From: CAVZZG01 sp963779685
GTDB taxonomy: Bacteria > Actinomycetota > Thermoleophilia > Gaiellales > F1-60-MAGs149
Assembly (NCBI GenBank): GCA_963779685.1
Contig: CAVZZG010000003.1
Location: 1,984,001 to 2,048,000 of the forward strand
Length of the DNA: 64,000 nucleotides
Direction: 5' to 3'
The notes beneath the pieces are model-generated. The model had not been told where the DNA came from. It saw only the letters and a program-made list of their open reading frames with translations, and did no database searches. Shown one piece after another: positions 35,024 to 43,647 of this stretch (within the stretch, counting starts at the first letter, position 1; every line of letters begins with the position of its first letter). Both the position numbers and the translations under genes were made by a program.

Positions 35024-35206
35024 TCAGGGCCGCTTGAGGTCGTCGAGCCCGAGCTGCTTGAAGACGATCCGGCATACCCGCTCGACGACCCGTGGCGACG
35101 CGTGCGCGGGGTACTCCTCCCACAAAATGCGTCGCACCATCGCGCGAATCCGCGACTGCTCGGCCAGCAGGGTCGCCCGATCCGGGTCGAGGAGGGTGTT
35201 CGCCAT
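35024..35206 (-). CDS. 60-residue protein at the end of the microcompartment operon
   Basis: Small basic protein of unknown function, last gene of the eleven-gene operon. It starts at an ATG that shares one base with the BMC-T stop and reads MANTLLDPDRATLL, then a helix EQSRIRAMVRRILWEEY, a short turn with Pro, and a second helix RVVERVCRIVFKQLGL. The helices are amphipathic with basic faces. It could be an adaptor that links shell and cargo, or a bystander. It is not a shell domain. The tight overlap and position argue for a real, expressed gene. Confidence 0.65.
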   Translation of the reverse strand: MANTLLDPDRATLLAEQSRIRAMVRRILWEEYPAHASPRVVERVCRIVFKQLGLDDLKRP

Positions 35207-35829
35207 CAGGCCCGCCCGGACGCCTCGATGGCGGCGATCGCGGACAGACGGGCGGCGTCGATCTCCGAGTCGGAGCCGGCGGCGAAGTAGCGCCCGAACC
35301 GGCCGACGTTGGAGATGAAGACCTGCGAGATCGACGCGGCCTTCTCGGCCTCGTTGGCCGCCAGCGAGATGTAGGCGGCCGGCTCGACCTCCATGATCAG
35401 CAGCGTCTGGCCGGGCACGAGCAGCGAGCCGCGGCGCATCTTGTTGATCAGCTGCGCCTGGAACGGGTCGACGTTGGTGACGACCTGCGTCGACGCGATC
35501 TGCGGTCGCACGCGATCGGTCTCGGTGAGACCGGTGACGTCGAAGATCGCGTCGGCGGCTGCGATCACGGAGGACTGGCTGTAGGAGTGCAACTCGAGCA
35601 GCCCGAACTCGCGCTCGATGAACTGCGTGGCGGGCTGCACCTCCGCCGCCTTCAGTGCCACGTCCATCAACCTGAACGCCTCGTTGGCGGGAGCCACCTC
35701 GATCCACAGCTCCGCCATGCCGGCCACGGGCGGCGAGCCCTGCACGGTCGCCCCGACGTACGCCGCGAACTCCGGCTGCATCGAGTCGATGAACACGTAA
35801 GCCCGCATGGAGAAGTCCGAAGACGTCAC
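35206..35829 (-). CDS. BMC-T shell protein (tandem BMC domain)
   Basis: Trimer-forming microcompartment shell protein of 207 residues with two BMC domains in series: the first starts at MRAYVFIDSMQPEFAAYVGA and the second near LLVPGQTLLIMEVEPAAYISLAANEAEKAA. Pseudo-hexameric trimers of this class often have large, gated pores for cofactors or metabolites. The GTG start overlaps the aldehyde dehydrogenase stop (GTGA); an internal ATG at 35808 would start exactly at the first strand. Together with one BMC-H and one BMC-P it makes a minimal complete shell set. Confidence 0.9.
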   Translation of the reverse strand: MTSSDFSMRAYVFIDSMQPEFAAYVGATVQGSPPVAGMAELWIEVAPANEAFRLMDVALKAAEVQPATQFIEREFGLLELHSYSQSSVIAAADAIFDVTGLTETDRVRPQIASTQVVTNVDPFQAQLINKMRRGSLLVPGQTLLIMEVEPAAYISLAANEAEKAASISQVFISNVGRFGRYFAAGSDSEIDAARLSAIAAIEASGRA

Positions 35830-37436
35830 GCGATGACCTCCTCGATCGCCGCGCGGACGATCGCTTCGATGTCGACGGGGGCCGGCCCGAGCGGCAGGGG
35901 TGCGCCCGGTGCGGGCGCGGGCGGTGCCGGCGGCGCGGCCTGCTGTGCGCGGGGTGCGGCGGCGGTCTCCTCCATCAGCGCGGCCTGCGCCGCGGGCAGC
36001 GGCGGCAGATCGGCGGGCATGACGGCGGCGAGCGGCGCCGCGACAGCGGCGGCGACCGCTCCGAGCTCCTCGGCGACGCCCGACTCGCGCCAATCCCGCA
36101 GCCGAACGCCGATCCGCTTGCGGTTCACGAGGTGGTGCGGGCCGATGTTGTCCGAGCTGATGGCGCCGCCGATCGTGCCCGTGCCCAGCGTGAACGAGGG
36201 CACGAAGCCGGTCGTGAAGCCCATCGCGCCGAACAGGGTCGGGCCGTTGACGCAGATCCGGTAGGCCGGCACCTTCGCGTAGCGGGCGATGATCGACTGG
36301 TCCTCGGCATGGATCGCCGCGGTGTGGCCATCGCCGCCGTACTTGAGCAACGCGTAGGCGGTGGCGACGCCCTCATCCTCGGTCGCCACCGGATACCACT
36401 TCAGCACCGGGCACAGCAGCTCGTGCGACAGCGTGTGCTCGCGCCCGACGCCGGCCGGCTGCACGACCAGCGCGCGCGTCCCGGCCGGGACGGAGAGCCC
36501 GGCCTCGGCCGCGATGCGGGTGGCGAACTGACCGACGGTCTCGACGTTGAAGGCGGTGCCCGGACCGTTCGGGAAGAGGAGCTGGGAGAGCGCCTCCTGC
36601 TCGGCCGGCGAGCAGAAGTAGGCGCCGCGCCGCTCGAGCTCGGCGCGCATCGGGCCGGCGACCGCGGCGTCGACGACGATGGCCTGCTCGGAGGCGCAGG
36701 CCGTGCCGTTGTCGAACGTCTTCGACGCCAGGATCCCCGCAGCGGCCTCGCCGAGGTCGGCGCAGCTCGCGTGCACGTAGGACGGCGAGTTGCCCGGTCC
36801 CACCGCATAGGTCGGCTTGCCCGAGGAGTAGGCGGCGAGCACCATCGCGCGGCTGCCGGTGGCCAGCACCAGGTCGGTGCGATAGTGGGCCATCAGCGCC
36901 TGCGTCCCCTCGAGCGTCACCTCGGTCATGGCCGTGATCAGACCCGGCGGCGCTCCCGCTGCCGTGGCCGCCTGGTCGAGCAGCGCGGCGCACTCGCCGA
37001 TGCACCGGACGGCGCGCGGGTGCGGGGCGTTGACGACCGCGTTGCGGGCGCGGACGGCGGCGATACCGTAGAAGAAGGTGGTGGCGGTCGGGTTCGTGAC
37101 CGGCACGAGTCCCGCGATGACCCCCACCGGCTCGGCGATCTCGACGACGCCGGTGCGGGGATCCGAGGCGACCACGCCGACGGTCGGGATGTGGCGGATG
37201 CGATCGAGGTACGCGCGCGTCGTGAAGATGTTCTTGAACGTCTTGTGGTCGGGCCGGCCGTAGCCGGTCTCGTCGAACGCGAGCTGGGCCATCCGGGCGG
37301 CAGCGGCGTGGCCGGCGTCGGCCATGGCCTCCGTGACGCGGTCGACGTCCGCCTGGCTGGCCTCGGCCCATACCTCGGCGGCTGCGTGGGCGCGGACGGC
37401 GAGCTCGTCCGCCTGCTTGATCGACTTCTCGGACAT
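35826..37436 (-). CDS. CoA-acylating aldehyde dehydrogenase with C-terminal encapsulation-type helix
   Basis: Converts an aldehyde, CoA and NAD+ to acyl-CoA and NADH, as PduP, EutE and sulfoacetaldehyde SauS do. Residues 1-450 form the ALDH fold with the catalytic cysteine in FDNGTACASEQ and the nucleotide-binding NPTATTFFYG. After the core comes a Pro/Ala-rich linker (about 440-519) and a final amphipathic helix VDIEAIVRAAIEEVIA, which is the look of an encapsulation peptide. At 536 residues it is longer than plain EutE. It lies between the opine-type dehydrogenase and BMC-T genes, so it is almost certainly cargo. The substrate aldehyde is unknown. Confidence 0.92.
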   Translation of the reverse strand: MSEKSIKQADELAVRAHAAAEVWAEASQADVDRVTEAMADAGHAAAARMAQLAFDETGYGRPDHKTFKNIFTTRAYLDRIRHIPTVGVVASDPRTGVVEIAEPVGVIAGLVPVTNPTATTFFYGIAAVRARNAVVNAPHPRAVRCIGECAALLDQAATAAGAPPGLITAMTEVTLEGTQALMAHYRTDLVLATGSRAMVLAAYSSGKPTYAVGPGNSPSYVHASCADLGEAAAGILASKTFDNGTACASEQAIVVDAAVAGPMRAELERRGAYFCSPAEQEALSQLLFPNGPGTAFNVETVGQFATRIAAEAGLSVPAGTRALVVQPAGVGREHTLSHELLCPVLKWYPVATEDEGVATAYALLKYGGDGHTAAIHAEDQSIIARYAKVPAYRICVNGPTLFGAMGFTTGFVPSFTLGTGTIGGAISSDNIGPHHLVNRKRIGVRLRDWRESGVAEELGAVAAAVAAPLAAVMPADLPPLPAAQAALMEETAAAPRAQQAAPPAPPAPAPGAPLPLGPAPVDIEAIVRAAIEEVIA

Positions 37437-37445
37437 CGCTGAACC

Positions 37446-38721
37446 TCAGGCGAGGACGGGCGCCGGCGTACGCGCCGTGTTGGCGTGGTCGAGGATGCCG
37501 GCGCGGTCGAGGCCCGCGAGGCCGAGGCGCGCCAGCGTCCGCCCCGTGCGGCGGAAGTCGACGCGGAGCATGGCGCTCGCGAGATCGGTGAGGGCGTCGG
37601 TCATCGGCGTCGGGACACCGACGACGACTCCGAGCTCGGACAGCGGCACGAGCGAGTTCGGCACCTCGTCGTCCACGAACCCGAGTGCGAGCAGCGTCTT
37701 GGGAGCACCGAACCCGGCGTAGTAGGGGTTCGTCGCGACGGTCTCGCGGATCGTCGGGCGGGCGTGCTGGAAGCACGCCATGCTCCACTCGCGGAACGTC
37801 AGGACGGTCTGCAGGCCGAGTGCCCGGCCGACGGCGACCCGCTCGGCGTCGAGGCGCTCCATGACGAGGTTGGCCACGGTGTCGTTGACCTGGTGCTGGT
37901 AGTAGACGTGCGGCGCGCCGGCGGCGGCCTCCTCGGTGACCTGGCTGTTGAGCAGCATCGCTGCCGGGTGCACGACGCCGCCGACGTTGTTGATCGAGGT
38001 ATCGAGCACGTTCTCGCCGCAGGCCACCTGCGGGTAGACCTGGCGGAGCACCCGCATGAGGGCTCCGTTGTCGGTGGCGGGCAGGGCGGCGGCCCGGATC
38101 TCGACCTTCTCGACCAGGATCTCGAGCTTCCCCGGCCCGCGGCCGGCGGGCGTGTAGACGGCGGTCTCGGTCTCGCCGAGCACGATCCGCGCGCCGCTGC
38201 AGTGCGCGCGCAGCACCTCGGCGAACTCGAGCGCGCCCCCGGTGCGGCCCGGTGACAGCAGCACCGTCTGGCCATCCCGCAGCAGCGGCGCGAGCAACGC
38301 CGCGTAAGCCGCATGCTCGGTCGCGTGCGAGCAGAGGATCACCAGCTCGCGGTCCTCGACCGCCCGGTCGAGCGACGGCTGGATGACCGGCCGGCCCGTC
38401 CCCATCCCGACCAGCTCGACGCCCCGCAGCGAACGGTTCCAGGGCGAGCGAGCGCGGCGAGGTCCACGCCGTGTCGAAGCCGAGCAGGGCGAGGTGGCCG
38501 GCGGTGGCCGCGGCCACGCCCTCGTCGCCGATGACGGCGACCCGCAGGCGCCCCGCGCCCGGGCGATCGCCGGCCGGCGCCGGTGGCGCCGTGGCCACCT
38601 CGCCGGTCAGCCCGCCGAGCACGCCGAACGCGTCCGCCGCGGGCGGAACCCCGGCGGACGGCGCCGCCGGGCCTCCCCCGCCGACGACCTGGGCGATCGC
38701 GTCTGCGAGCGCGTCGCTCAT
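37446..38721 (-). CDS. Opine/octopine-type dehydrogenase with N-terminal encapsulation-type helix (frameshifted)
   Basis: NAD(P)-dependent enzyme of the octopine/nopaline dehydrogenase family, which makes or cleaves secondary amines formed from an amino acid and a keto compound. It begins with MSDALADAIAQVV, a Gly/Pro/Ala linker, then the Rossmann strand LRVAVIGDEGVAAATAGHLA. The frame breaks near 38421-38455; the rest (GVELVGMGTGRPVIQPSLDR to NTARTPAPVLA) is in the +1 frame and includes the family's helical domain (VYYQHQVNDTVANLVMERLD). Length is 3n+1, so probably a sequence error. It lies inside the shell gene cluster. An opine dehydrogenase in a microcompartment is not one of the core enzymes I know. 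Confidence 0.83.
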
Positions 38722-38728
38722 CTCAGGG

Positions 38729-39043
38729 TCAGACTGCGCTCGGCTCGGAGATCGCCGGCAGGATCGCCTCGACGTCCTCATGCGGGCGCGGGATGACGTG
38801 CGCGGAGAGCAGCTCGCCGACCTTGGCGGCAGCCTCTGCGCCGGCATCGGTCGCCGCGCGCACCGCGCCGACGTCGCCGCGGACGATGACGGTGACGAGG
38901 CCGCCACCGACGTGCTCCTTCGAGACCAGGCGGACGTTCGCCGCCTTGACCATCGCATCGGCGGCCTCGATGGCGCCGACGAGCCCCCGCGTCTCGACCA
39001 TGCCGAGCGCCTGGAGGGTGGAATCGAACCGTTGTCGTGCCAT
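38729..39043 (-). CDS. BMC-H shell protein
   Basis: Hexameric microcompartment shell protein of 104 residues with one BMC domain. LGMVETRGLVGAIEAADAMVKAANVRLV is the classic opening, with GGLVTVIVRGDVGAVRAATDAG as the second half. The C-terminal extension HVIPRPHEDVEAILPAIS is common in this class. The ATG has a strong GAGGAGG ribosome site, suggesting high expression as expected for the main facet tile. It is the only BMC-H gene in the window. Confidence 0.95.
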   Translation of the reverse strand: MARQRFDSTLQALGMVETRGLVGAIEAADAMVKAANVRLVSKEHVGGGLVTVIVRGDVGAVRAATDAGAEAAAKVGELLSAHVIPRPHEDVEAILPAISEPSAV

Positions 39044-39052
39044 GGTGCCTCC

Positions 39053-39343
39053 TCAGTCCTTCCGGTACGTTGTTGCGCCGCCGACCGTGATCGAGTCGAG
39101 GATCCCGACGATGGCGGCGTCCGTCGGGGCGTCCTGAGTGCGGGCCGTGGCCCGGGCGGCCGAGCCCCGTGCGACGAGCACCAGCTCGTGCTCGCCGGCA
39201 CCGACGGTGTCGGCAGCGGCGTAGATCTCGCCCTTGTCCGCGCCGTCCGGCCCGACCGGCACGACGAGAAGCAGCTTGGCTGCGCGCAGGCCCGGGTCCT
39301 TGACGGTCGCGACCGCCTGGCCCACCACGCGGCAGACCTCCAT
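39053..39343 (-). CDS. BMC-P pentameric shell protein (EutN/CcmL family)
   Basis: Vertex-capping shell protein of 96 residues. MEVCRVVGQAVATVKDPGL, LLLVVPVGPDG, YAAADTVGAGEHELVLVARGSAAR and a final AIVGILDSITV follow the EutN/CcmL pattern. The ATG shares one base with the ligase stop and has a GGAGGT ribosome site. Its presence indicates a closed icosahedral shell rather than an open sheet. Confidence 0.95.
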   Translation of the reverse strand: MEVCRVVGQAVATVKDPGLRAAKLLLVVPVGPDGADKGEIYAAADTVGAGEHELVLVARGSAARATARTQDAPTDAAIVGILDSITVGGATTYRKD

Positions 39344-40659
39344 CACGACACCTCCATGTAGCGGGTCTTCTCCCACTCGGTGACCTGCTTCGAGAACTCG
39401 TCGACCTCGTGCTGCAGCAGCGCGATCATGTTGTCGACGAACGCGTCGCCGAAGGCCGAGCGAAGCAGCCTGCCGTGGCGCATGTGGTCGATCGACTCCT
39501 GCAGCGACCGCGGCATGAGCGGCCGATCCTGCGGCGTGTAGCCATTCCCCGAGCACATCGGCGGCAGCTCGTGCTCGGTGACGAGCGCATCGTGGAACGC
39601 CGCCAGCTGGGCCGCGACCAGCAGGTGGGGGTTGGCGTCCGCCGAACCCGTGCGGATCTCGATCCGGGTGGCCGCCCCGTGGTCGGGCACGGTGCGGATC
39701 GCGACGCCGCGGTTGTCGCCGCCCCAGTTGGAGTAGGTCGGAGCGAACGAGTAGTCCTCGAACCGGCGGTAGGCGTTGACGGTCGGGCTGCAGATGCCTG
39801 CCAGCTCGAGCTGGTGGGAGAGCACGCCCGCGACGCAGCGCATCATCAGCGCCTCGTCGTGCTCGAAGGCGTTGGCGCCGTCGGGTGTCCGCAGCGACAC
39901 GTGCAGGTGCGTGCCGTTGCCGGAGAAGCCCATGAACGGCTTCGACATGAAGGTCGCGCGCAGGCCGTGCTGGCGCGCGATCTCCTTCACGGCGTACTTG
40001 AAGATCGCGGTGTCGTCCGCGACCTGCAACGGCGCGCCGTACCGGAGGTTGACCTCGACCTGGGCCGGGCCGTACTCGGTGTTGCAGGCTTCGACCACGA
40101 TCCCGAGCTCCTCGACGCGGTGGCGGATGTCGCTCATCACGGGCTCGAGCTCCGCGCCCTTGGTGATCGAGTAGCACTGGATGTCGGGATACAGCGGGGT
40201 CCAGCTCTCGTCGCAGAGGTAGAACTCGATCTCGGTGGCGACGGTGGCGGTGTAGCCGAGCTCGGCCAGGCGCCCGACCGCGGTGCGCAGCAGGTGGCGC
40301 GGGTCGAGCGGGATCGGGTCTTCGGTGTACACCCGGGTGGTGTCGCACATCACGGTCGCCGTGCCCTCGCGCCAGGACAGCACGCGGAACGTGTCGGGGT
40401 CGGGCCAGACCAGCATGTCCGGATAGCCCTTGTCCATGTTCGTGAAATCCACCTCGAACACGACGCAGAGCGGGTCCCAGCAGAACGCCGCGTCGGCGAT
40501 CGCGATGCCGCCGCCGCAGACGCGCGCGAACTGGCTGGCCGGCACCCGCTTCCCGCGGAGCGCCCCCCAGGTATCGGGGAACGTGCACTCGACCGTGTGC
40601 ACGCCGTGTTCGTGGACGAGCTCCGCCGCCCGCCGGGCGGCCTCCTCGTTATGCCTCAC
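39343..40659 (-). CDS. Glutamine synthetase-like ligase in microcompartment operon (3 of 4; GMAS-like)
   Basis: Glutamine-synthetase-family ligase of 438 residues placed directly after the GltB-like trio, the position held by gamma-glutamylmethylamide synthetase (gmaS) in methylamine users. Family motifs are complete: ATEIEFYLCDESW, NTEYGPAQVEVNLRYG, GFSGNGTHLHVSL, NAYRRFEDYSFAPT and RIEIRTGSADANPHLL. No adenylylation motif is present. It would form a gamma-glutamyl amide from an amine, glutamate and ATP. The GTG start has a GGAGGTGGAAG ribosome site and overlaps the upstream stop (GTGA). It has no visible encapsulation helix, so it is likely cytosolic. Confidence 0.88.
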   Translation of the reverse strand: MRHNEEAARRAAELVHEHGVHTVECTFPDTWGALRGKRVPASQFARVCGGGIAIADAAFCWDPLCVVFEVDFTNMDKGYPDMLVWPDPDTFRVLSWREGTATVMCDTTRVYTEDPIPLDPRHLLRTAVGRLAELGYTATVATEIEFYLCDESWTPLYPDIQCYSITKGAELEPVMSDIRHRVEELGIVVEACNTEYGPAQVEVNLRYGAPLQVADDTAIFKYAVKEIARQHGLRATFMSKPFMGFSGNGTHLHVSLRTPDGANAFEHDEALMMRCVAGVLSHQLELAGICSPTVNAYRRFEDYSFAPTYSNWGGDNRGVAIRTVPDHGAATRIEIRTGSADANPHLLVAAQLAAFHDALVTEHELPPMCSGNGYTPQDRPLMPRSLQESIDHMRHGRLLRSAFGDAFVDNMIALLQHEVDEFSKQVTEWEKTRYMEVS

Positions 40660-41999
40660 CTTCCACCTCCGAAGAGCTCCGGGCCGACCGTCCACTCGAC
40701 CCCCGCGAGCGGCACGCCGGTGAACGCCGATGCCTCGAGCGAGGTTGCCCGGAGATCCTCGGGCTCGAGGTTGTGCACGTTGCGCTTGCCGACCGACTTC
40801 GCGATACCGGTCAGCTCCATCATCATCGCCCGGAGGAAGTTGGCGACGCGCCGCCCGCCCTCCTCCGGATCGACCCGCGCCTCGAGCACGGGGTTCTGGG
40901 TCGTGATGCCGACCGGGCAGCGCCCGGTGTGGCAGTGGTGGCAGGCGCCCGGCGCCGTGCCGAGGGCCTCGTAGTCCTCCAGGTACGACGGGCTGTTGCA
41001 GCCCAGCGCGATCAGCGCAGAGGTGCCGATCGCGACGGCGTCGGCGCCGAGGGCGAGGCACTTGGCGACGTCGGCGCCGTTGCGGATCCCGCCCGACACG
41101 CACAGCTGCACCTTGCCCGATGCGCCCAGCTCCTCGATCGCCCGCCGGGCGCTGCGGATCGACGCGATCAGCGGGATGCCGCAGTTGTCGAGCTGGTACT
41201 CGGGGGCGGCGGCGGTCGCGCCCTCGGTGCCGTCGAGGAGGATGCCGTCGCAGCCCGTCTTGACGGCGATCTTGATGTCGAACTCGATCCGGCACGCGGC
41301 CAGCTTGAGGAAGATCGGCACCTGGTAGTCGGTCGCCTCGCGCAGCTCCTCGATCTTCACCTGCAGGTCGTCGGCGCCGAGGAAGTCGGGGTGGCGCACG
41401 CACGAGCGCTGGTCGACGCCGACCGGCAGCGAGCGCATGTTCGCGACCTTCTCGGAGATCTTCATGCCGAGCAGCAAGCCGCCGGTGCCCGGCTTGGCAC
41501 CCTGGCCGAGCGCGACCTCGATCGCGTCCGCCCGCCGCAGGTGGTCGAGGTCGAGGCCGTAGCGGGACGGCGTCATCTGGTAGATCAGCTTCGAGGCCGC
41601 CGCGCGCTCCTCGTCGAGCATGCCGCCCTCGCCCGTGGACGAGGCCGAGCCGGCGGCGGTGAAGCCGTTGGCCAGCGCCGTCTTGGCGTTCGCGCCCAGC
41701 GCGCCGAAGCTCATCGAGGTCAGGTAGACCGGGATGTCGAGCTCGAGCGGGCGTGCCACGAGGTCGGGCTTGCCGCCGCCGATGACGGTCCTGGTCTCGC
41801 AGTGCTCCCGGTAGCCCTCGAGCGGCAACCGGGTCATCACCGCCGGCAGGAAGACCAGGTCGTCGAAGCTCGGGAACTGGCGGAACGTGGAGTAGCCGCG
41901 GATCTGGTAGCGCCCGAGATCCGCCTTGGCGTGGATGTCGCGAATCGTCTCGGCGGTCCAGATGTGCGAGCGGCCCTGGGTGTAGGCGTCGGAGCTCAT
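40656..41999 (-). CDS. GltB2-like FMN synthase subunit (MgsC-like)
   Basis: FMN-binding synthase domain of the glutamate synthase family, 447 residues. It has the flavin-site SMSFGALGANAKTALANG, GTGGLLLG, the strand KTGCDGILLDGTEGATAAAPE, CVSGGIRNGADVAKCLALGADAV for FMN phosphate, and the conserved ACHHCHTGRCPVGITTQNP. The length and order match MgsC of N-methylglutamate synthase, which forms N-methylglutamate from glutamate and methylamine. Starts with an ATG that overlaps the GXGXG gene stop (ATGA). It could equally be part of an ammonia-dependent glutamate synthase, but the fourth gene being an amide ligase favours an amine. Confidence 0.88.
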   Translation of the reverse strand: MSSDAYTQGRSHIWTAETIRDIHAKADLGRYQIRGYSTFRQFPSFDDLVFLPAVMTRLPLEGYREHCETRTVIGGGKPDLVARPLELDIPVYLTSMSFGALGANAKTALANGFTAAGSASSTGEGGMLDEERAAASKLIYQMTPSRYGLDLDHLRRADAIEVALGQGAKPGTGGLLLGMKISEKVANMRSLPVGVDQRSCVRHPDFLGADDLQVKIEELREATDYQVPIFLKLAACRIEFDIKIAVKTGCDGILLDGTEGATAAAPEYQLDNCGIPLIASIRSARRAIEELGASGKVQLCVSGGIRNGADVAKCLALGADAVAIGTSALIALGCNSPSYLEDYEALGTAPGACHHCHTGRCPVGITTQNPVLEARVDPEEGGRRVANFLRAMMMELTGIAKSVGKRNVHNLEPEDLRATSLEASAFTGVPLAGVEWTVGPELFGGGR

Positions 42000-42697
42000 A
42001 TCTTCAACCAGGCCTCCGGATCGCGGGCGTCGAAGTACCAGAGCTTCTGCTCGGCGACGACCTTCTTGAACGGGAACGTTGCGTCGATGCCCTGCGCGCG
42101 GAGCAGGCCGTGGACGCGAGCAAGGTCCTCGTCGTCGGGCTCGGTGACCTTGGCGTCCGCGCCCAGGCCCGCGATCTTCCCCGCGACGTAGATGTGCCCG
42201 GCCCAGAGCGAGTCGCCCAGTGCCTCGCCGGCATCGCCGCAGACGATGAGATCGCCGGCGTGGGTCATGAACCCGGCGAGGTAGCCGACCGAGCCCTCGA
42301 CGATGAGGGTGCCGCCCTTCATGTTGGCCGCCGTGCGCGGGCCGCAGTTGCCGCGCACGACGAGGGTGCCGCCGCGCATGGAGGCGCCCGTGCCAAGGGC
42401 ACAGGTGCCGCGCACCTCGATCCGGCCCGACGACATGGCCTCGCCGGTGCCCCACCCCGCGCTGCGGGTGACGATGATCTCGGCGCCGTTGCAGAGGCCG
42501 CCGCAGTAGTAGCCGACCGAGCCGTCGAACGTGATCGTGACGGGCCCGTGCTGGCCGACGCCGAGGTTGTGACGCGAGCGCGGGTTGACGACGGTGATCT
42601 CGCGCACGCCATCGTCGACGAGGTCGCGCATGCGGCGGTTCAGCCGGTGCCCGTCGTCCGCGTCGAGCGTCACGGGAGCGGTCTGGGTCTGACTCAC
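41996..42697 (-). CDS. GltB3-like GXGXG-domain subunit (MgsB-like)
   Basis: Right-handed beta-helix protein of 233 residues. The GXGXG repeats are obvious: CALGTGASMRGGTLVVRG, CGPRTAANMKGGTLIVEG and YLAGFMTHAGDLIVCG. In glutamate synthase this domain holds the amidotransferase and FMN domains together and shapes the internal tunnel. As a separate subunit it corresponds to MgsB. GTG start with overlap to the amidotransferase stop (GTGA) and to the next gene (ATGA), as expected for a stoichiometric complex. Confidence 0.9.
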   Translation of the reverse strand: MSQTQTAPVTLDADDGHRLNRRMRDLVDDGVREITVVNPRSRHNLGVGQHGPVTITFDGSVGYYCGGLCNGAEIIVTRSAGWGTGEAMSSGRIEVRGTCALGTGASMRGGTLVVRGNCGPRTAANMKGGTLIVEGSVGYLAGFMTHAGDLIVCGDAGEALGDSLWAGHIYVAGKIAGLGADAKVTEPDDEDLARVHGLLRAQGIDATFPFKKVVAEQKLWYFDARDPEAWLKI

Positions 42698-43647
42698 ACG
42701 ATCTCCTGGAGGACGCGCCCGGATCGCTCCCACACGAAGACCGAGCGAGGATCGGGGTGGAGCGTGTCGTCGAGCTCCGCCGTATAGACGGCGCGGATCG
42801 CCTGCTCCTCGGTGGCCATCGCGACGTCGCCGCCGATGTTGGCCACCACGATCGACTTGATGGCGAACATGTCCTTGGCGGAGCCGATCACCTCGGGCAT
42901 GGAGAGCAGGTAGGCGAAGCAGCCGTCGAGCTCGTAGACCGAATCCTTGAGCGCCTCGTAGAAGGTCTGCCCGCGGGACATCTTGTCGGCGAGGTAGACG
43001 GCGATCAGCTCCGAGTCGTTGCCGGTCTGGAAGCGGAAGCCGGCCTGCTCGAGCAGGCGCCGCAGCGTGTAGTAGTTCGTGAGCTGCCCGTTGTGGACGA
43101 TCGAGACGTCCGGGAAGGGCTCGGCCCAGAAGGGGTGGCCGTACGCCACGGCGGTGATGGACTCGGTCGCCAGCCGCACGTGGCCGAGCCCGTGGGTGCC
43201 CTGGAAGGCCGAGACGCCGTGGCGCGCGTCGACCGCGGCGGCGTCGCCGGCGTCCTTGATGATCTCGAGCGAGTGGCCCACCGACTGGATCTCGATGCCG
43301 GGAGCGGCCGCCTCGATCGCCATCGCCAGGCGCCGGATGTCGCCGTCGTAGCGCAGCTCGAGCCGCAGGAACCGGTCGGCGGCGGCCTCGTCGGCATCGA
43401 ACTGGACGTCGGCGTGCTGGTCGCCCCCGATGTCGCGCACTGCCGAGATGATGGACTCGGTGTCGTCGAACGCGCGCGACGCGTCGGGGTGCCGCGCGCG
43501 GACGATGAGGCGCGTGGGGTCGTGCTCGCCGTAGAGCGCGAAGCCCGTGGAGTCCTCGCCCCGGTGGCGCATCGCCTGGCACATCCGCACCAGCGTGTCG
43601 CCGACCGGACCGCGTTCGTGCAGCAGAATCCCGGCGATCCCGCACAT
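42694..43647 (-). CDS. Class II glutamine amidotransferase subunit (MgsA-like)
   Basis: N-terminal-nucleophile amidotransferase of 317 residues that starts MCGIAGILLHE, so Cys2 is the catalytic residue after Met removal. Glutamine-site motifs are GHVRLATES, VHNGQLTNYYTL and TGNDSELIAVYLADKM. The length fits MgsA, the separate amidotransferase of N-methylglutamate synthase. It would free an amine or ammonia from a gamma-glutamyl amide and pass it to the FMN subunit. Its ATG shares one base with the GntR gene stop. Confidence 0.9.
   Translation of the reverse strand: MCGIAGILLHERGPVGDTLVRMCQAMRHRGEDSTGFALYGEHDPTRLIVRARHPDASRAFDDTESIISAVRDIGGDQHADVQFDADEAAADRFLRLELRYDGDIRRLAMAIEAAAPGIEIQSVGHSLEIIKDAGDAAAVDARHGVSAFQGTHGLGHVRLATESITAVAYGHPFWAEPFPDVSIVHNGQLTNYYTLRRLLEQAGFRFQTGNDSELIAVYLADKMSRGQTFYEALKDSVYELDGCFAYLLSMPEVIGSAKDMFAIKSIVVANIGGDVAMATEEQAIRAVYTAELDDTLHPDPRSVFVWERSGRVLQEIV

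Noticed and set aside
36373..39201. Very long minus-strand frame spanning the shell and dehydrogenase genes
   Set aside because: It coincides with the correct frame only in the N-terminal part of the opine-type dehydrogenase. Elsewhere it shadows BMC-H and the aldehyde dehydrogenase in the wrong frame.
40773..42191. Long plus-strand open frame opposite the FMN synthase gene
   Set aside because: It mirrors the codon structure of the minus-strand gene, is rich in Arg, Ala and Val with no motif, and would conflict with a complete conserved enzyme. Similar long frames exist opposite many genes here.
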